Program-made: the position numbers and the translations under genes
Shown: positions 33,800-45,500 of the stretch, piece by piece
Layout of the letters: each line of letters starts with the position of its first letter
Position numbering within the stretch: position 1 is the first letter of the stretch
Assembly (NCBI GenBank): GCA_019925095.2
Contig: CM034388.1
Span: 31,502,934-31,566,933, forward strand
Source: Dendrolimus kikuchii
Taxonomy: Eukaryota; Arthropoda; Insecta; Lepidoptera; Lasiocampidae
DNA: 64,000 bases
Reading direction: 5' to 3'
Notes under the pieces: model-generated
Told to the model about the DNA's origin: nothing
Databases searched by the model: none
Seen by the model: the letters and a program-made list of their open reading frames with translations, nothing else

Positions 33800-34285
33800 T
33801 ACAGTATAGGTAGATAGTGGAGTATAAGGTCTTAGAAAACTTATGGCTACTTTAAGACTGTCGCGAAATGCGAAAAGGTTAATACATTTCTGAACGCAAA
33901 CGATAGCGGGGTTGAGGGAGCGCGACGAGGAAATTGTTTAGTTATAAAAAGTTGTTAACAAAAAACAAGATGGCGAAACGGGCGACCGTGTAGGTAAGCC
34001 GTACAGCCGAATTTGGGTAAGTGATTTGTGAATTACTTACTGAATCGTGTGAATTTCTATTGTCAAACTCGGTGGATGGGGAATGACTGCAGGGGAGGTA
34101 AAGAGAGGTCATTCAAAAGGACTCATTGATATAAGTCGTAAAAGAAGAATGATTCAAAGATCATTCTTATATGGTGTGTTAAATGATACCTGTGACTAGA
34201 ACAGTCAAGTTCTTTTTGGCTACTAATAAAGGAATAAATTCGTAGATACATGAGTAATGATTTATATCTTGTGTATGTATTTATT
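33800..34285. other. Intergenic stretch before Helitron twin 2
   Basis: No coding signal or repeat recognised. Confidence 0.45.
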
Positions 34286-34289
34286 AATA

Positions 34290-34867
34290 TCTAATATATA
34301 AAATTCTCGTGTCACAGTTTTCGTTGCCATACTCCTCCGAAACGGCTTGACCGATTTTGATGAAATTTTTTGTGCTTATCCGGTATCTATGAGAATCGGC
34401 CAACATCTATTTTTCATCCCCCTAAATGTTAGGGGTAGTCCACCCCTAAATTTTTATTTTATTTTTTAGACAAAATTTTTAATTTCTATTTTTTTATGAT
34501 ACAACATACAAAAATACATACAACCCTAAATTTTCACCCCTCTACGATCAACCCCTATTTTTTATTTGTTAATTATAAACTTTAAAATCTTTTGGCAAGA
34601 TTTTTAATCTTATTTTGTCATGACTTAGAATAAAAAAAATATATTACTCTTTTAGATTCACAATTAGAACCGGTAGGTGGCGCTGAGATCGGGTTCTAGA
34701 ATCCTCCTAATCACCTGGAGCGATTTTGATTTGGTGATTTTGTTTTTGTGTGTTTGAGTGGGTACCGGGATGGTTTAGATTCGCAATTAGAACCGGTAGG
34801 TGGCTCTGGGATCGGGTTCTAGAATTTTATTTTTTAAAGGCAGGACAACGTCTGCCGGGGCCGCTAG
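34290..34867 (+). mobile_element. Non-autonomous Helitron, twin 2
   Basis: 5' TCTAATATATAAAATTCTCG, 3' CTGCCGGGGCCGCTAG, again between A and T. Direct-repeat twin of 32115-32678. Confidence 0.85.
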
Positions 34868-35069
34868 TTTCCATATAAAATTACATTACACTTACATACA
34901 TACATAAACTCATTATTATCACTTATATTTATCTATATCGAATCTGGGCAATGAAGGATAAATCGTAAGGACAACTAAATCACTTTACGACAAAGACTCA
35001 TGTATGTAGTATTCACAATAAAACTACGTTTTAACGGGTTTTTTGTTTTTAATTATTATTAAGATCTCT

Positions 35070-35390
35070 GTCGGGGTGAAGGTAAGGAAAGGAATGCTCC
35101 GGTGGTTCGGGCATGTGAAAAGAATGCATGATGAAAGAATGACTAAACAGACATACAATGCAAAAGTGGCTGGATGCAGAAGTCGTGGAAGGCCACGACA
35201 CACCTTCCATGATCAAATTGATCATGTACTAGCAGAAGGTGATGTCAGGAGCCTTAAGAACAGACTATCATGCATGACAAGAGTTATGAATGTCAAAGAA
35301 GCAAATGAGGTGTGTAAGAATAAGCCTAAATGGCGCTCTGTTGTTCGTGACTACCCCGCAAGGGAACTGGCGTGAGTTATGTATGTATGT
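35070..35390 (+). mobile_element. RTE LINE 3' fragment, copy 6
   Basis: Truncated at GTCGGGGTGAAGG, tail ATGTATGTATGT. Short duplication ATCTCT either side. The last 110 codons of the RTE ORF are open to the natural stop. Confidence 0.87.
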
Positions 35391-35967
35391 ATCTCTACGG
35401 ACTCGAGTTCCGTACCCTTTTTTACTACTTAATTTCTATGAAAAATTTTAGAGTCCATACACGCTTATTGTTTATTTTTGTTACTGTGTGTGACATTAGT
35501 TTAGTGATTTTTATGTTGTGGTGTACCTTAAGAATAACTTATTATATTAATTTATTCTAGTTTTAATACTAAACTTATACTAATGTAGAGTGTATCTGTT
35601 ACATGCTGGTGTTGTGAGGAAGTGCATGTGCAGTGTTGGCCTTATATCTATACTTATATATAGTCCTATCTAGTGCCATGTGTGTTGTGTGACGTTTTAA
35701 CGGTTTTAAGCGCGGAATTTTGTTTGATTTTTATTGTTCCGACCGTGATCACGAAAGACAAAGATGTCAAGTGTCAATGAGTATTGTTAAAGTTTTATTA
35801 TAGCCTACCGCCAACTTGGGCATTTTAGTAGACTAGTTTTAATTTCTGTTTATTGTTAGTATTTACTACTCTATGGGAGTTTAATCCAATTTACCACTGC
35901 TTCGCAACATGTTGTGACTTGAAAAGAGAATTAAATTAGGTTAGGCTCCCATAAAGTAAATAATAAC

Positions 35968-36150
35968 ATACATACATACATACATACATAACTTCACGCC
36001 AGTTCCCTTGCGGGGTAGGCACGAACAACAGAGTGCCATTTAGGCTTATTCTTACACACCTCACTTGCCTCTTTGACATTCATTTCATGTCATGCAAGCT
36101 CGTCTGTTCTTAAGGCTCCTGACATCACCTTCTGCTAGTACACGATCAAA
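35968..36150 (-). mobile_element. RTE LINE 3' fragment, copy 7
   Basis: Inserted in a Penelope relic with an 11-bp duplication TAAATAATAAC (35957-35967, 36151-36161). Confidence 0.9.
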
Positions 36151-36294
36151 TAAATAATAACCATAAACAAAAATTCAAATGACTACTAATTAATTAACAA
36201 TAACCATTGAAACTTGACATCTGTGTCTTCCCTGATCACGGCTACTGAAAAGTGGCCAAAACGTCGGAATAATAAAAATAAAATAAAAAACTAA

Positions 36295-36622
36295 TGAGGT
36301 GTCTTTGGGACACATGTTTGGAACGAAGTTCTCCTAAAATGTCTTAAAAATTCTCAAAACGTCTCAAAAAGTGTGTCGATAGGCATCGAAAACCATCGAA
36401 ATTTTATCAAAAACCTATGTATAGAAAGAAATACATAAACAAACAAATAGTATCAAAAACAGCGTATATTATTACACTAATTGATATTTTAGATTTTATT
36501 TCATTGCATTAAAGTTGATAGCTTACTATAGCAAAAAGTGTCGTGACAACTTTTCGTAAGAATTTTTTCCGTCTAGCCCCCTTTCACAACGCGCGATAAG
36601 GAACTTCGTTCCAAAATATCAC
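36295..36622. mobile_element. MITE in the Penelope relic
   Basis: GGAACGAAGTTC near 36320 is mirrored by GGAACTTCGTTCC at about 36600. It splits the Penelope terminal segment between ATAAAA and ATCACGCTTAAAACC. Confidence 0.6.
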
Positions 36623-37064
36623 GCTTAAAACCGTTAAAACGTAGCTTTATTATGTGTACTAATCGCGAAAACTTAAAAAACTACTGTATGTAGTATTTTC
36701 GGTTAAAATCTCTTCTTCTTCTTCATTTATGTCTTTCTATCTGGATGAATCAACCGAAGTGAAACATATAAACATAAACTCGAATAATTCAATGTGATTC
36801 AATACCGTCATGTCCTTTCATTTCTGTCTTTGGAGCAAATAGATTCAATTTGGTCGATCCATCTAATATCAGCATTGAAGCATGCCAGTAATTGTAAAAA
36901 AATATCTCTTTTCTACATTTTTCATTATATGTGAACCGACACGCACTTGGCAGATTATTACGAGCTTGGTTAATATCACTTAAAACCTATAGAAGTTCAA
37001 GAAAGTCTAAATGGATCATATGGATTATAATATTATCCGAATTTAGATTATATTGCATTAATTC

Positions 37065-37382
37065 TTTTTTTATTTTTATTGCAGGAGTTCAGCAGACAGG
37101 CAGACGGCCCACTTGATGGAAAGCGGTTACCATCGTCTATGGACATTTGCAACACTAAAAGTGCTACAAATGCGCTGCTGCTCTTTTAAAGGGGACTGGA
37201 ATCTGGCCACTGATGCCGGAACGCAACCCAAGGTTGTTATGGCGACATACTCTAGACCAGGAGTGGTAGCTATCCAGTCGGGCAAATGCCCTACCACCTG
37301 GCTGTGGGTTGTTTTGTCGCCTCTTACGACAGGCCACCCCAACGCAGGAAATTGTATTCTTTCTCCGTTCCTGCACGGATAA
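37065..37382 (-). mobile_element. SINE-like repeat, copy 16
   Basis: Full-length reverse copy with TTTTATTGCAGGAG start and CTCCGTTCCTGCACGGATAA end. Confidence 0.87.
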
Positions 37383-37611
37383 ATATTATATCTTAAACTA
37401 TTAATTAGTGTTATATATATGTAATAATTATTATTAGACGCATCATTTTGTTCCTTACGTTGTATTTTAATCCAGTTTGTTTTTAATCCTTATTTGTTTA
37501 TTATCTTTATCCTCGAAACACCATTACGCCTAAGTGTCATTAATTACAGCCATAATTAGTTTCCGACAAAGCTACAATTATGAAATATTGATAAGTCTTT
37601 AATTTCCATTT

Positions 37612-38372
37612 TGCCAGGTGGCAGGGCATTTGCCCGACTGGATGGCTACCACCCCTGGTCTAAAGTACATACATACATACATACATAACTTCACGCCAGT
37701 TCCCTTGCGGAGTAGGCACGAACAACAGAGTGCCATTTAGGCTTATTCTTACACACCTCACTTGCCTCTTTAACATTCATAACTCTTGTCATGCAAGCTC
37801 GTCTGTTCTTATGGCTCCTGACATCACCTTCTGCTAGTACACGATCAATTTGATCATGGAAGGTCTGTCGTGGCCTTCCACGACTTCTGCATCCATCCAC
37901 TTTTACATTGTATATCTGTTTAGTCATTCTTTCATCATGCATTCTTTCCACATGCCCGAACCACCGGAGCATTCTTTTCCTTACCTTCACCCCGACACTC
38001 TCTTTCAGACCAATTCTCTTTCTTACTTCGGTATTACGAACGCGGTCCGCGAGCGTCACTCCGCAGATTTTGCGCAGTGCTCGCATCTCGACTGCATTTA
38101 CTCTACTTTCATGCTCTCTCTTCCATACCCAACTCTCGCATCCATACATGAGCGTAGATACCAGCACCGCGTTGTGTATGGCGAGCTGGGCTGGTCTAAA
38201 GTATATCGCCATAACAACCTTGAGTTGTGTTCCGGCATTAGTGACCAGGTTCCAGTCTCCTTTAAGAGAGCAGCAGCGCATTTGTAGCACCTTTGGTGTT
38301 GCAAATGTCCGTAGGCGATGGTAACCGCTTTCCATCGAGTGGGCCGTCGGCCTGTCTGCTGAACTCCTGCAA
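37612..38372 (+). mobile_element. SINE-like repeat, copy 17, split by an RTE insertion
   Basis: Left part GCCAGGTGGCAGGGC to GGTCTAAAGTA, right part resumes GGTCTAAAGTATATCGCC and runs to the A tail. The RTE copy lies between. Confidence 0.9.
37668..38191 (-). mobile_element. RTE LINE 3' fragment, copy 8, nested in SINE-like copy 17
   Basis: 12-bp duplication TGGTCTAAAGTA (37656-37667, 38192-38203). Minus strand encodes AQLAIHNAVLVSTLMYGCES to the natural stop, open throughout. Confidence 0.93.
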
Positions 38373-38476
38373 TAAAAAAAATCCTTTAATATTTATTTCA
38401 ATCTACACTTTTATCTAAAGTGATAAGATGCACGAAATGCTGAAATAATGTAATTTGCAATATTATGATAATTATA

Positions 38477-38990
38477 GGTGCTAAGAACCTCAGCTAGAAG
38501 GCCCAGATTGCCATACACAACGCGGTGCTGGTACCTACGCTCACGTATGGAAGCGAGAGTTGGGTATGGAAGAGAGAGCATGAAAGTAGAGTAAACGCGG
38601 TCGAGATGCGAGCACTGCGCAAAATCTGCGGAGTGACGCTCGCGGACCGCGTTCGTAATATCGAAGTAAGAAAGAGAGTTGGTCTGAAAGAGAGTATCGG
38701 GGTGAAGGTAAGGAAAGGAATGCTCCGGTGGTTCGGGCATGTGGAAAGAATGCATGAAGAAAGAATGACTAAACAGATATACAATGCAAAAGCCACGAAA
38801 CACCTTCCATGATCAAATTGATCGTGTACTAGCAGAAGGTGATGTCAGGAGCCTTAAGAACAGACGAGCGTGCATGACAAGAGTAATGAATGTCAAAGAA
38901 GCAAGTGAGTTGTGTAAAAATAAGCCTGAATGGCGCTCTGTCGTGCGTTCCTACCCCGCAAGGGAACTGGCGTGAAATTATGTATGTATG
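38477..38990 (+). mobile_element. RTE LINE 3' fragment, copy 9
   Basis: 13-bp duplication TATGATAATTATA either side (38464-38476, 38991-39003). Begins GTGCTAAGAACCTCAGC and has lost about 35 bp around CAAAAGCCACGAAAC. Confidence 0.92.
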
Positions 38991-39231
38991 TATGATAATT
39001 ATAAAAACTTGTTATTACAGTAAACATATAATTTTTATCATAAACATCATCGAGAAAACAATCAACATATAAACCTTAATCGATGAAGTCAAACGTTATC
39101 ATAGTTAATCCTTGCTTCAATGTGGCTTGGTGAGTGGAGTCGGCGGAATATTCACTCGAGCTGGGATCGCTGCGTCAAGCGCCCGCTCCCACTGAAATAA
39201 AATCACTAGCGAAAGAAGACAGGCGTGAGAC

Positions 39232-39500
39232 ATGTCTGAGAGTAGGAAAGGAAGTACGGTTGAGCCAGGCCCCAGGCCTAGTGGTCCTAGACCCAGTGGC
39301 CCAAGACCTAGTCATGGAAGCAGGAAAGGCAGTAAAGTAAATGTAGTTAATAAACCGATAGACCTCGATGATATCCTGATTAATGAATTGGGACAGTTCG
39401 GAAGATTTCAGCTGTTAAACATGTGCCTAGTAGCCGTCCCGATTATTATGTCAGCTTTTATGAGCGAATATATATTTTCTGCTGCTGCTGTTCCACACAG
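39232..39500 (+). CDS. Gene A exon 1 (N-terminus, TM1)
   Basis: Encodes residues 1-89 plus two bases of residue 90. The first 30 residues are basic, rich in Ser, Pro and Gly, and hold three GPRPS repeats. A DLDDILINELGQFGRFQ segment typical of SLC22 N-termini follows, then the hydrophobic TM1. The donor is ACACAG followed by GTGAGT, ending in phase 2. No signal peptide is expected for this family. Confidence 0.9.
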
Positions 39501-42500
39501 GTGAGTGATTTTTTTGAAAAAAAAACAATTATTGTGTTATTCTTATGAATTTTTGGGATGTCACCTCCAACGCAGCCTATGTTTATCTTCCTGATGGTAT
39601 AACGATTAAATTGTAATTTGTAATTGTATTTATAAACAAGGAAGAACAATGCAAAGTCTTGCACAATGGAAGGTTTAAAAGAAACTATAATTTCCTTAAC
39701 AAATTTCTAAGTATTTACGAGATACATACATACATACATAACTTCACGCCAGTTCCCTTGCGGGGTAGGCACGAACAACAGAGTGCCATTTAGGCTTATT
39801 CTTACACACCTCACTTGCCTCTTTGACATTCATAACTCTTGTCATGCAAGCTCGTCTGTTCTTAAGGCTCCTGACATCACCTATTTACGAGATGTTATTG
39901 ATAATCTCACTATTATGTTTTCATGAAACTCATTTATTCCTAGCTATGTTACACGTCTATGTTGTTAAGATTTATAATCCATGAATTCCTTCCAACTATA
40001 GAAGGTGTGCCCGATTAGCCACTTCTTAAGCCGGCAAGTAAATTAAATAGAAATTAAAATCAATAGAGAAAATAGCGTAATATCAAGTAAATCTCGTTAC
40101 TCTATTATGTTGTTTGACAGTCCTATGCAATATGTGTCTATATCAAATTACATTGGATACAATAGAAATCATTGCTGCAAGAATAACTCTTTTGAACACC
40201 TATTGAGTTCCAATTAGAGCGGTTATTTTCCACGGCTGACGAAATAAATGAAATTAATTTGTTATCCTTTATTATTATTATAATTTAATGTTGTGAAAAG
40301 ATTGTTTTTATTTCGGTTGTAACGAATATTCATAATAAAAGTAACATTTGAAAAGACCGAACTGTCCTCTAAGGTGGTCGCGCACAAGCTGGCCATTTAC
40401 CCAATGCATTTACGTGAATTGTTAGAAATTGTACTATGCTCAAATCTGGGCTTTACATCAATTTCATTTGGTGATTTGTAATATATTAATGAAACCATCT
40501 TAAATAATTAATATGGATTTAATAAAACTACGTTTTTAACGGTTTTAAGCGCGGTAATTTTATTTGATTTTAGTTTTTCCGACGTTTCGGCCACTTTTCA
40601 GTGGCCGTGATCACGGAAGACAAAGATGTCAAGTGTCAACGAGTATTGTTAAAGTTTTATTTAGCCTACCGCCAACTTGTTCATTTTAATTAATTAGTTT
40701 TAATTTTGTTTATGGTTATTATTTACTCTAATTTACTAACGCTTTGCAACATGTTATGGCTTGAAGAGAAGAAGCGGCGCAAGAAACTCTTCAGCAAACA
40801 TGCCTAGCTAGCTAGAAAAATAAAAGTAATTATCAGTCAAGTTGGTTTGTGTTCCGTTGTATGCAGAAAGAGCTCACAGTGTCTTGAGGTCTGGCTGCTG
40901 GTTTTTGCTGGGTTTGGGTCTTCATAGTTTTGATGATTGGATCCCAAACAGGTGGTACTTGCCTTGAACTTGAAACGTCGGAAAAACCAAAATCAAATAA
41001 AATTACCGCGCTTAAAACCGTTAAAAGGTAGTTTTATTATGTATACAAATCGCGAACACTTAAGAAAATATTAATATGGATTTCTTTCTGTTAATCGCGA
41101 ATAACTGTTACAAAGGTCGAGACAAGAGAGAGACACACATATAAGTGTGATCGAGTGAGGTATAAACTTGCGTTCCATATACCACATCAATGAATGCTCA
41201 ATACACTTGCATAATGCGCCAGCCCCGGATTTTCAATTTCTGTCGAGAGGGTCAAAAACTGAAAAATACCACGCCTATATTTTTACCTTAATCATCATCG
41301 TGATTTCAGCCATCAGACGCCCATTGATGGACAAGCGTGCTTTTGTGGTTTTTAACCTATGCCTAGGCGTCCCGTGATAATAAACTAATGTCCTTAAAGT
41401 ACTGGACGTCTCAGTGGTCGAAGTTGTCTATTTCTCTGCGAATTTTGAATTTGCCGCCCTCTGAATTAGCCTATATTGATGACAAGGTGCTTGCACGAGC
41501 ATGTTAGGCCCAAATCTGCGGTGCCCTTTACAGTCGCTTATAATATTTTCATTATTGTCCGTACCATTTTTTGAAAATTGTCGAATAGGTAAGATTTTTT
41601 CCGTGCAGGAACGGAGAAAGAATACAATTTCCTGCGGCCGGGAGGCCTGTCGTAAGAGGCCAGGTAGTGACCAGGTTCCAGTCTCCTTTAAGAGAGCAGC
41701 AGCGCATTTGTAGCACCTTTGGTGTTGCAAATGTCCATAGGCGATGGTGACCGCTTTCCATCAAGTGACCCGTCTGCCTGTCTGCTGAACTCCTGCAATA
41801 AAAAAAATATAAAAAAGCAAAGAAAGTTTGTTGATAGATTAAGAAATCTAACTTTTTAGGGGTATTCATTTCTAAAATTTCATTTACCTAAGATGATTAC
41901 TCTCGATTCGCAGGTGTCAGGTACCAGAATGCGGTGAGAATAGCAAAAGCAACTTTTTCGAGCCTGAATGGTTAGAAAACGCGATCCCCCGCACTGGTGA
42001 TAACAGCTTTGCGAGCTGTGAACGATTCGCCCCAGTCGTGGGGGCTGGTAATGGCACCCTGGATTTCTGTCCTGCCAACATTTTCCAGACCAATACTATT
42101 GAATGCGAGGCCTATGTCTATAGCAGAGAGAATTCTGCCGTTTATGATGTAAGTATTTTCTATCATTAATTATTTCTCTCTCTTTAGTTACATACATACA
42201 TACATAACTTCACGCCAGTTCCCTTGCGGGGTAGGCACGAACAACAGAGTGCCATTTAGGCTTATTCTTACACACCTCACTTGCCTCTTTGACATTCATA
42301 ACTCCTGTCATGCAAGCTCGTCTGTTCTTAAGGCTCCTGACATCACCTTCTGCTAGTACACGATCAATTTGATCATGGAAGGTGTGTCGTGGCCTTCCAC
42401 GACTTCTGCATCCATCCACTTTTGCATTGTATATCTGTTTAGTCATTCTTTCATCATGCATTCTTTCCACATGCCCGAACCACCGGAGCATTCCTTTCCT

Positions 42501-45500
42501 TACCTTCACCCCGACACTCTCTTCACTCTCTCTCTCTAGTTGTATATATAAATGTAATACGTGACCTTCTGCTTCCATACATGTAGTTCCTTCTATCACA
42601 TGATCATATTACATTTAAGAAGGGTTAAAATCGATTGTCACTGTCACGTACCATAACTGAGTTTCAAAATGTAATGAACTGTAGGGAATTAGCTGAGCGG
42701 AATGATTTTTGGGAGAACATAGGAGTGAAGATAGAATGCAAAGAGTAGAGTTGGAATGAAGACAATTAATGAATGGATGCTAAAAGGCAATTGGAAATTA
42801 CTTTATTATTACTATTTAAACTAGTAATGTTCATGACAGGAGTTATGAATGTCAAAGAGGCAAGTGAGGTATGTAAGAATAAGCCTAAATGGCCTCTGTT
42901 GTTCGTGCCTACCCCGCAAGGGAACTGGCGTGATGTTATGTATGTATGTATGTAAACTAGTAATCATGTAACACATTGGTGCGACGCATACATGACATGA
43001 TGATGCAGCAGACATGAATGCAGGTTTACGAGCATTAAAACAAGTTTATATTTTTTTATTGCATGAATTCAGTAGACAGGCAGATGGCCCACCTGTGATG
43101 TTTTATGGTTACCATCGCCTATGTCGGGGTGAAGGTAAGGAAAGGAATGCTCCGGTGGTTCGGGCATGTGGAAAGAATGCATGATGAAATAATGACTAAA
43201 CAGATATACAATGCAAAAGTGGATGGATGCAGAAGTCGTGGAAGGCCACGACACACCTTCCATGATCAAATTGATCGTGTACTAGCGGAGGGTGATGTCA
43301 GGAGCTATGAATGTCAAAGAAGCAAGTGAGGTGTGTAAGAATGGGCCTAAATGGCGCTCTGTTGTTCGTGCCTACCCCGCAAGGGAACTGGCGTGAAGTT
43401 ATGTATGTATGTATGTATCGCCTATGGACATTTGCAACACTAAAGGTGCTACAAATACGCTGCTGATCTCTTTATGGCAGCATATTCTAGACAAGAGGTG
43501 ATAGCCATCTAGATAAGCAAATACCCTACCACCTGGCAGTGGGTTGCTTTTTCGCCTCTTACTACAAGCCACCCGGCCACAGGAAATTGTATTCTTTATC
43601 CGTTCCTGCACGGTTAAAAGTTTCTCCTGTATATCGCACATGCAACTTCTTTGTTGCTGAGTTTTTTAAAACACTAACTAATCAATATCTTTGTCTCTAT
43701 CTACATAATCATGTAGTATCGATCGATAATAAGTGCGAGTATATTGTCGCTAATCATGAAACTGATGTTAGATAACGTATTCTGTATACTAACAGTTTGT
43801 ATTTTTGCATGTGCAGACCACTTCGATTCTTTTCACACAATCTCCAGCCCGGGTTGTCTCGAAAGATTGCTCTAAAGCGATATGACCGCCCTTTTTTTCT
43901 GGCTTTACATAAAATTACTTTAAATTGTTTACTTTATGTGTGGTGAACAATAAAGAGTTTTATATGTATCTATCTCTAATTCAAAATGTATTCCACAGTT
44001 CGACTTGGGCTGCAACGATTGGCTGCGTGCTCTCGCCGGGACTCTCAGCAGTGTTGGAACTTTGCTAGTGCTTCCATTTACGGGGTACATCTCCGACAGG
44101 TTCGGAAGGCGCGTGGCTTTAATCATCAGCGTCTTTAACTTGGCACTCTTCGGCTTAATTAGAGCATTCTCCGTCAACTACCCCATGTATCTTGCCTTGC
44201 AACTCCTCCAAACGACCTTAGGAGCTGGTACATTCAGTTCTGCTTATGTTTTTGGTGAGTAATTCAGAATGAACTTGATTTATTTTAGATGTTAGGGTTA
44301 CTGTTTTTTTATACTTCATGGGCTTGGTAAAAAATTTTAAAATTTTGTACATACATACATACATAACTTCACGCCAGTTCCCTTTCGGGGTAGGCACGGG
44401 CAAGAGAGCGCCATTCAGGCTTACTCTTACACACCTCACTTGCTTCTTTGACATTAATAGCTGTTGTCATACACGCTCGTCTGTTCTTAAGGCTCCTGAC
44501 ATCATCTTCTGCTAGTACACGATCAATTTGATTATGGAAGGTGTGTGTGGCCTTCCACGACTTCGACTTAAAATTTTGTATATTAAGTATTTTAGACGCT
44601 GCTTATGAACATGCTATTATGACAAATTTTATTCCGATAAATGGAAAGAGACAAGCGAGGCTACATGCACAACATTAAATATATAAATTAGAAATTGATT
44701 TAAAAAAATATGTTGTTTTTGTACCCATTTTTAAATAGATACTTATGGTTTTTATTAAATTTGACGAATATATAATAGATACTAAGGACGGAAATAATCA
44801 TAGTCTATAAGTAATGTTTTATCTGTCAGAATGGACAAATAATACAATTTCATGCGGCCTGTCGTAAGAGGCGACAAAATAACCCACAGCTAGATGTTAG
44901 GGTATTTGTCCGTCTATATGGCTACCACCCCTCGTTTAGAGTATGCCACCATAGCAACCTTGAGTTGTGTTCCGGCATTAGTGACCAAGTTCCAGTATCC
45001 CTGCAGGTTCTATCCGTGCAGGAACGGAGAAAGAATACAATTTCCTGCGGCCGGACGGCCTGTCGTAAGAGGCGACCAAAAACCCACAGCCAGGTGGTAG
45101 GGCATTTGCCCGACTGGATGGCTACCACCCCTGGTCTAGGGCATGTCGCCATAACAACCTTGAGTTGTGTTCCGGCATTAGTGACCAAGTTCCAGTATCC
45201 CTTAAGAGAGCAACAGCCATTTGTAGCAACTTTCGTGGTGCAAATGTCCATAGGTGATGGTAACCGCTTACCATCAGGTTGGTCGTCTGCCTGTCTGCTG
45301 AACTTGAGCAACAAAATGTTGAATATTTATTAATTTATAGTGAAATACTTGGAACTCTTAGTGAAAGAAGCTGTGTGTGAAGATCTATCCAATATAAGAC
45401 ATATTCCTGTTTACACCGTCAATCTAATCATGTCAATATTTTTCAGCCGCTGAACTCGTGGGGCCGAAATATCGAGTGGTAACAAGCGCGACGTGTTCCT

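Larger units (their letters stand above)
35695..36690 (-). mobile_element. Third Penelope-like relic, disrupted by an RTE fragment and a MITE
   Basis: The left end has GACGTTTTAACGGTTTTAAG and the AAGATGTCAAGTGTCAATGAG stretch shared with the other copies. The right end is CTTAAAACCGTTAAAACGTAG at about 36627. The body is interrupted by an RTE fragment (35968-36150) and a foldback MITE (about 36295-36622). Confidence 0.65.
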
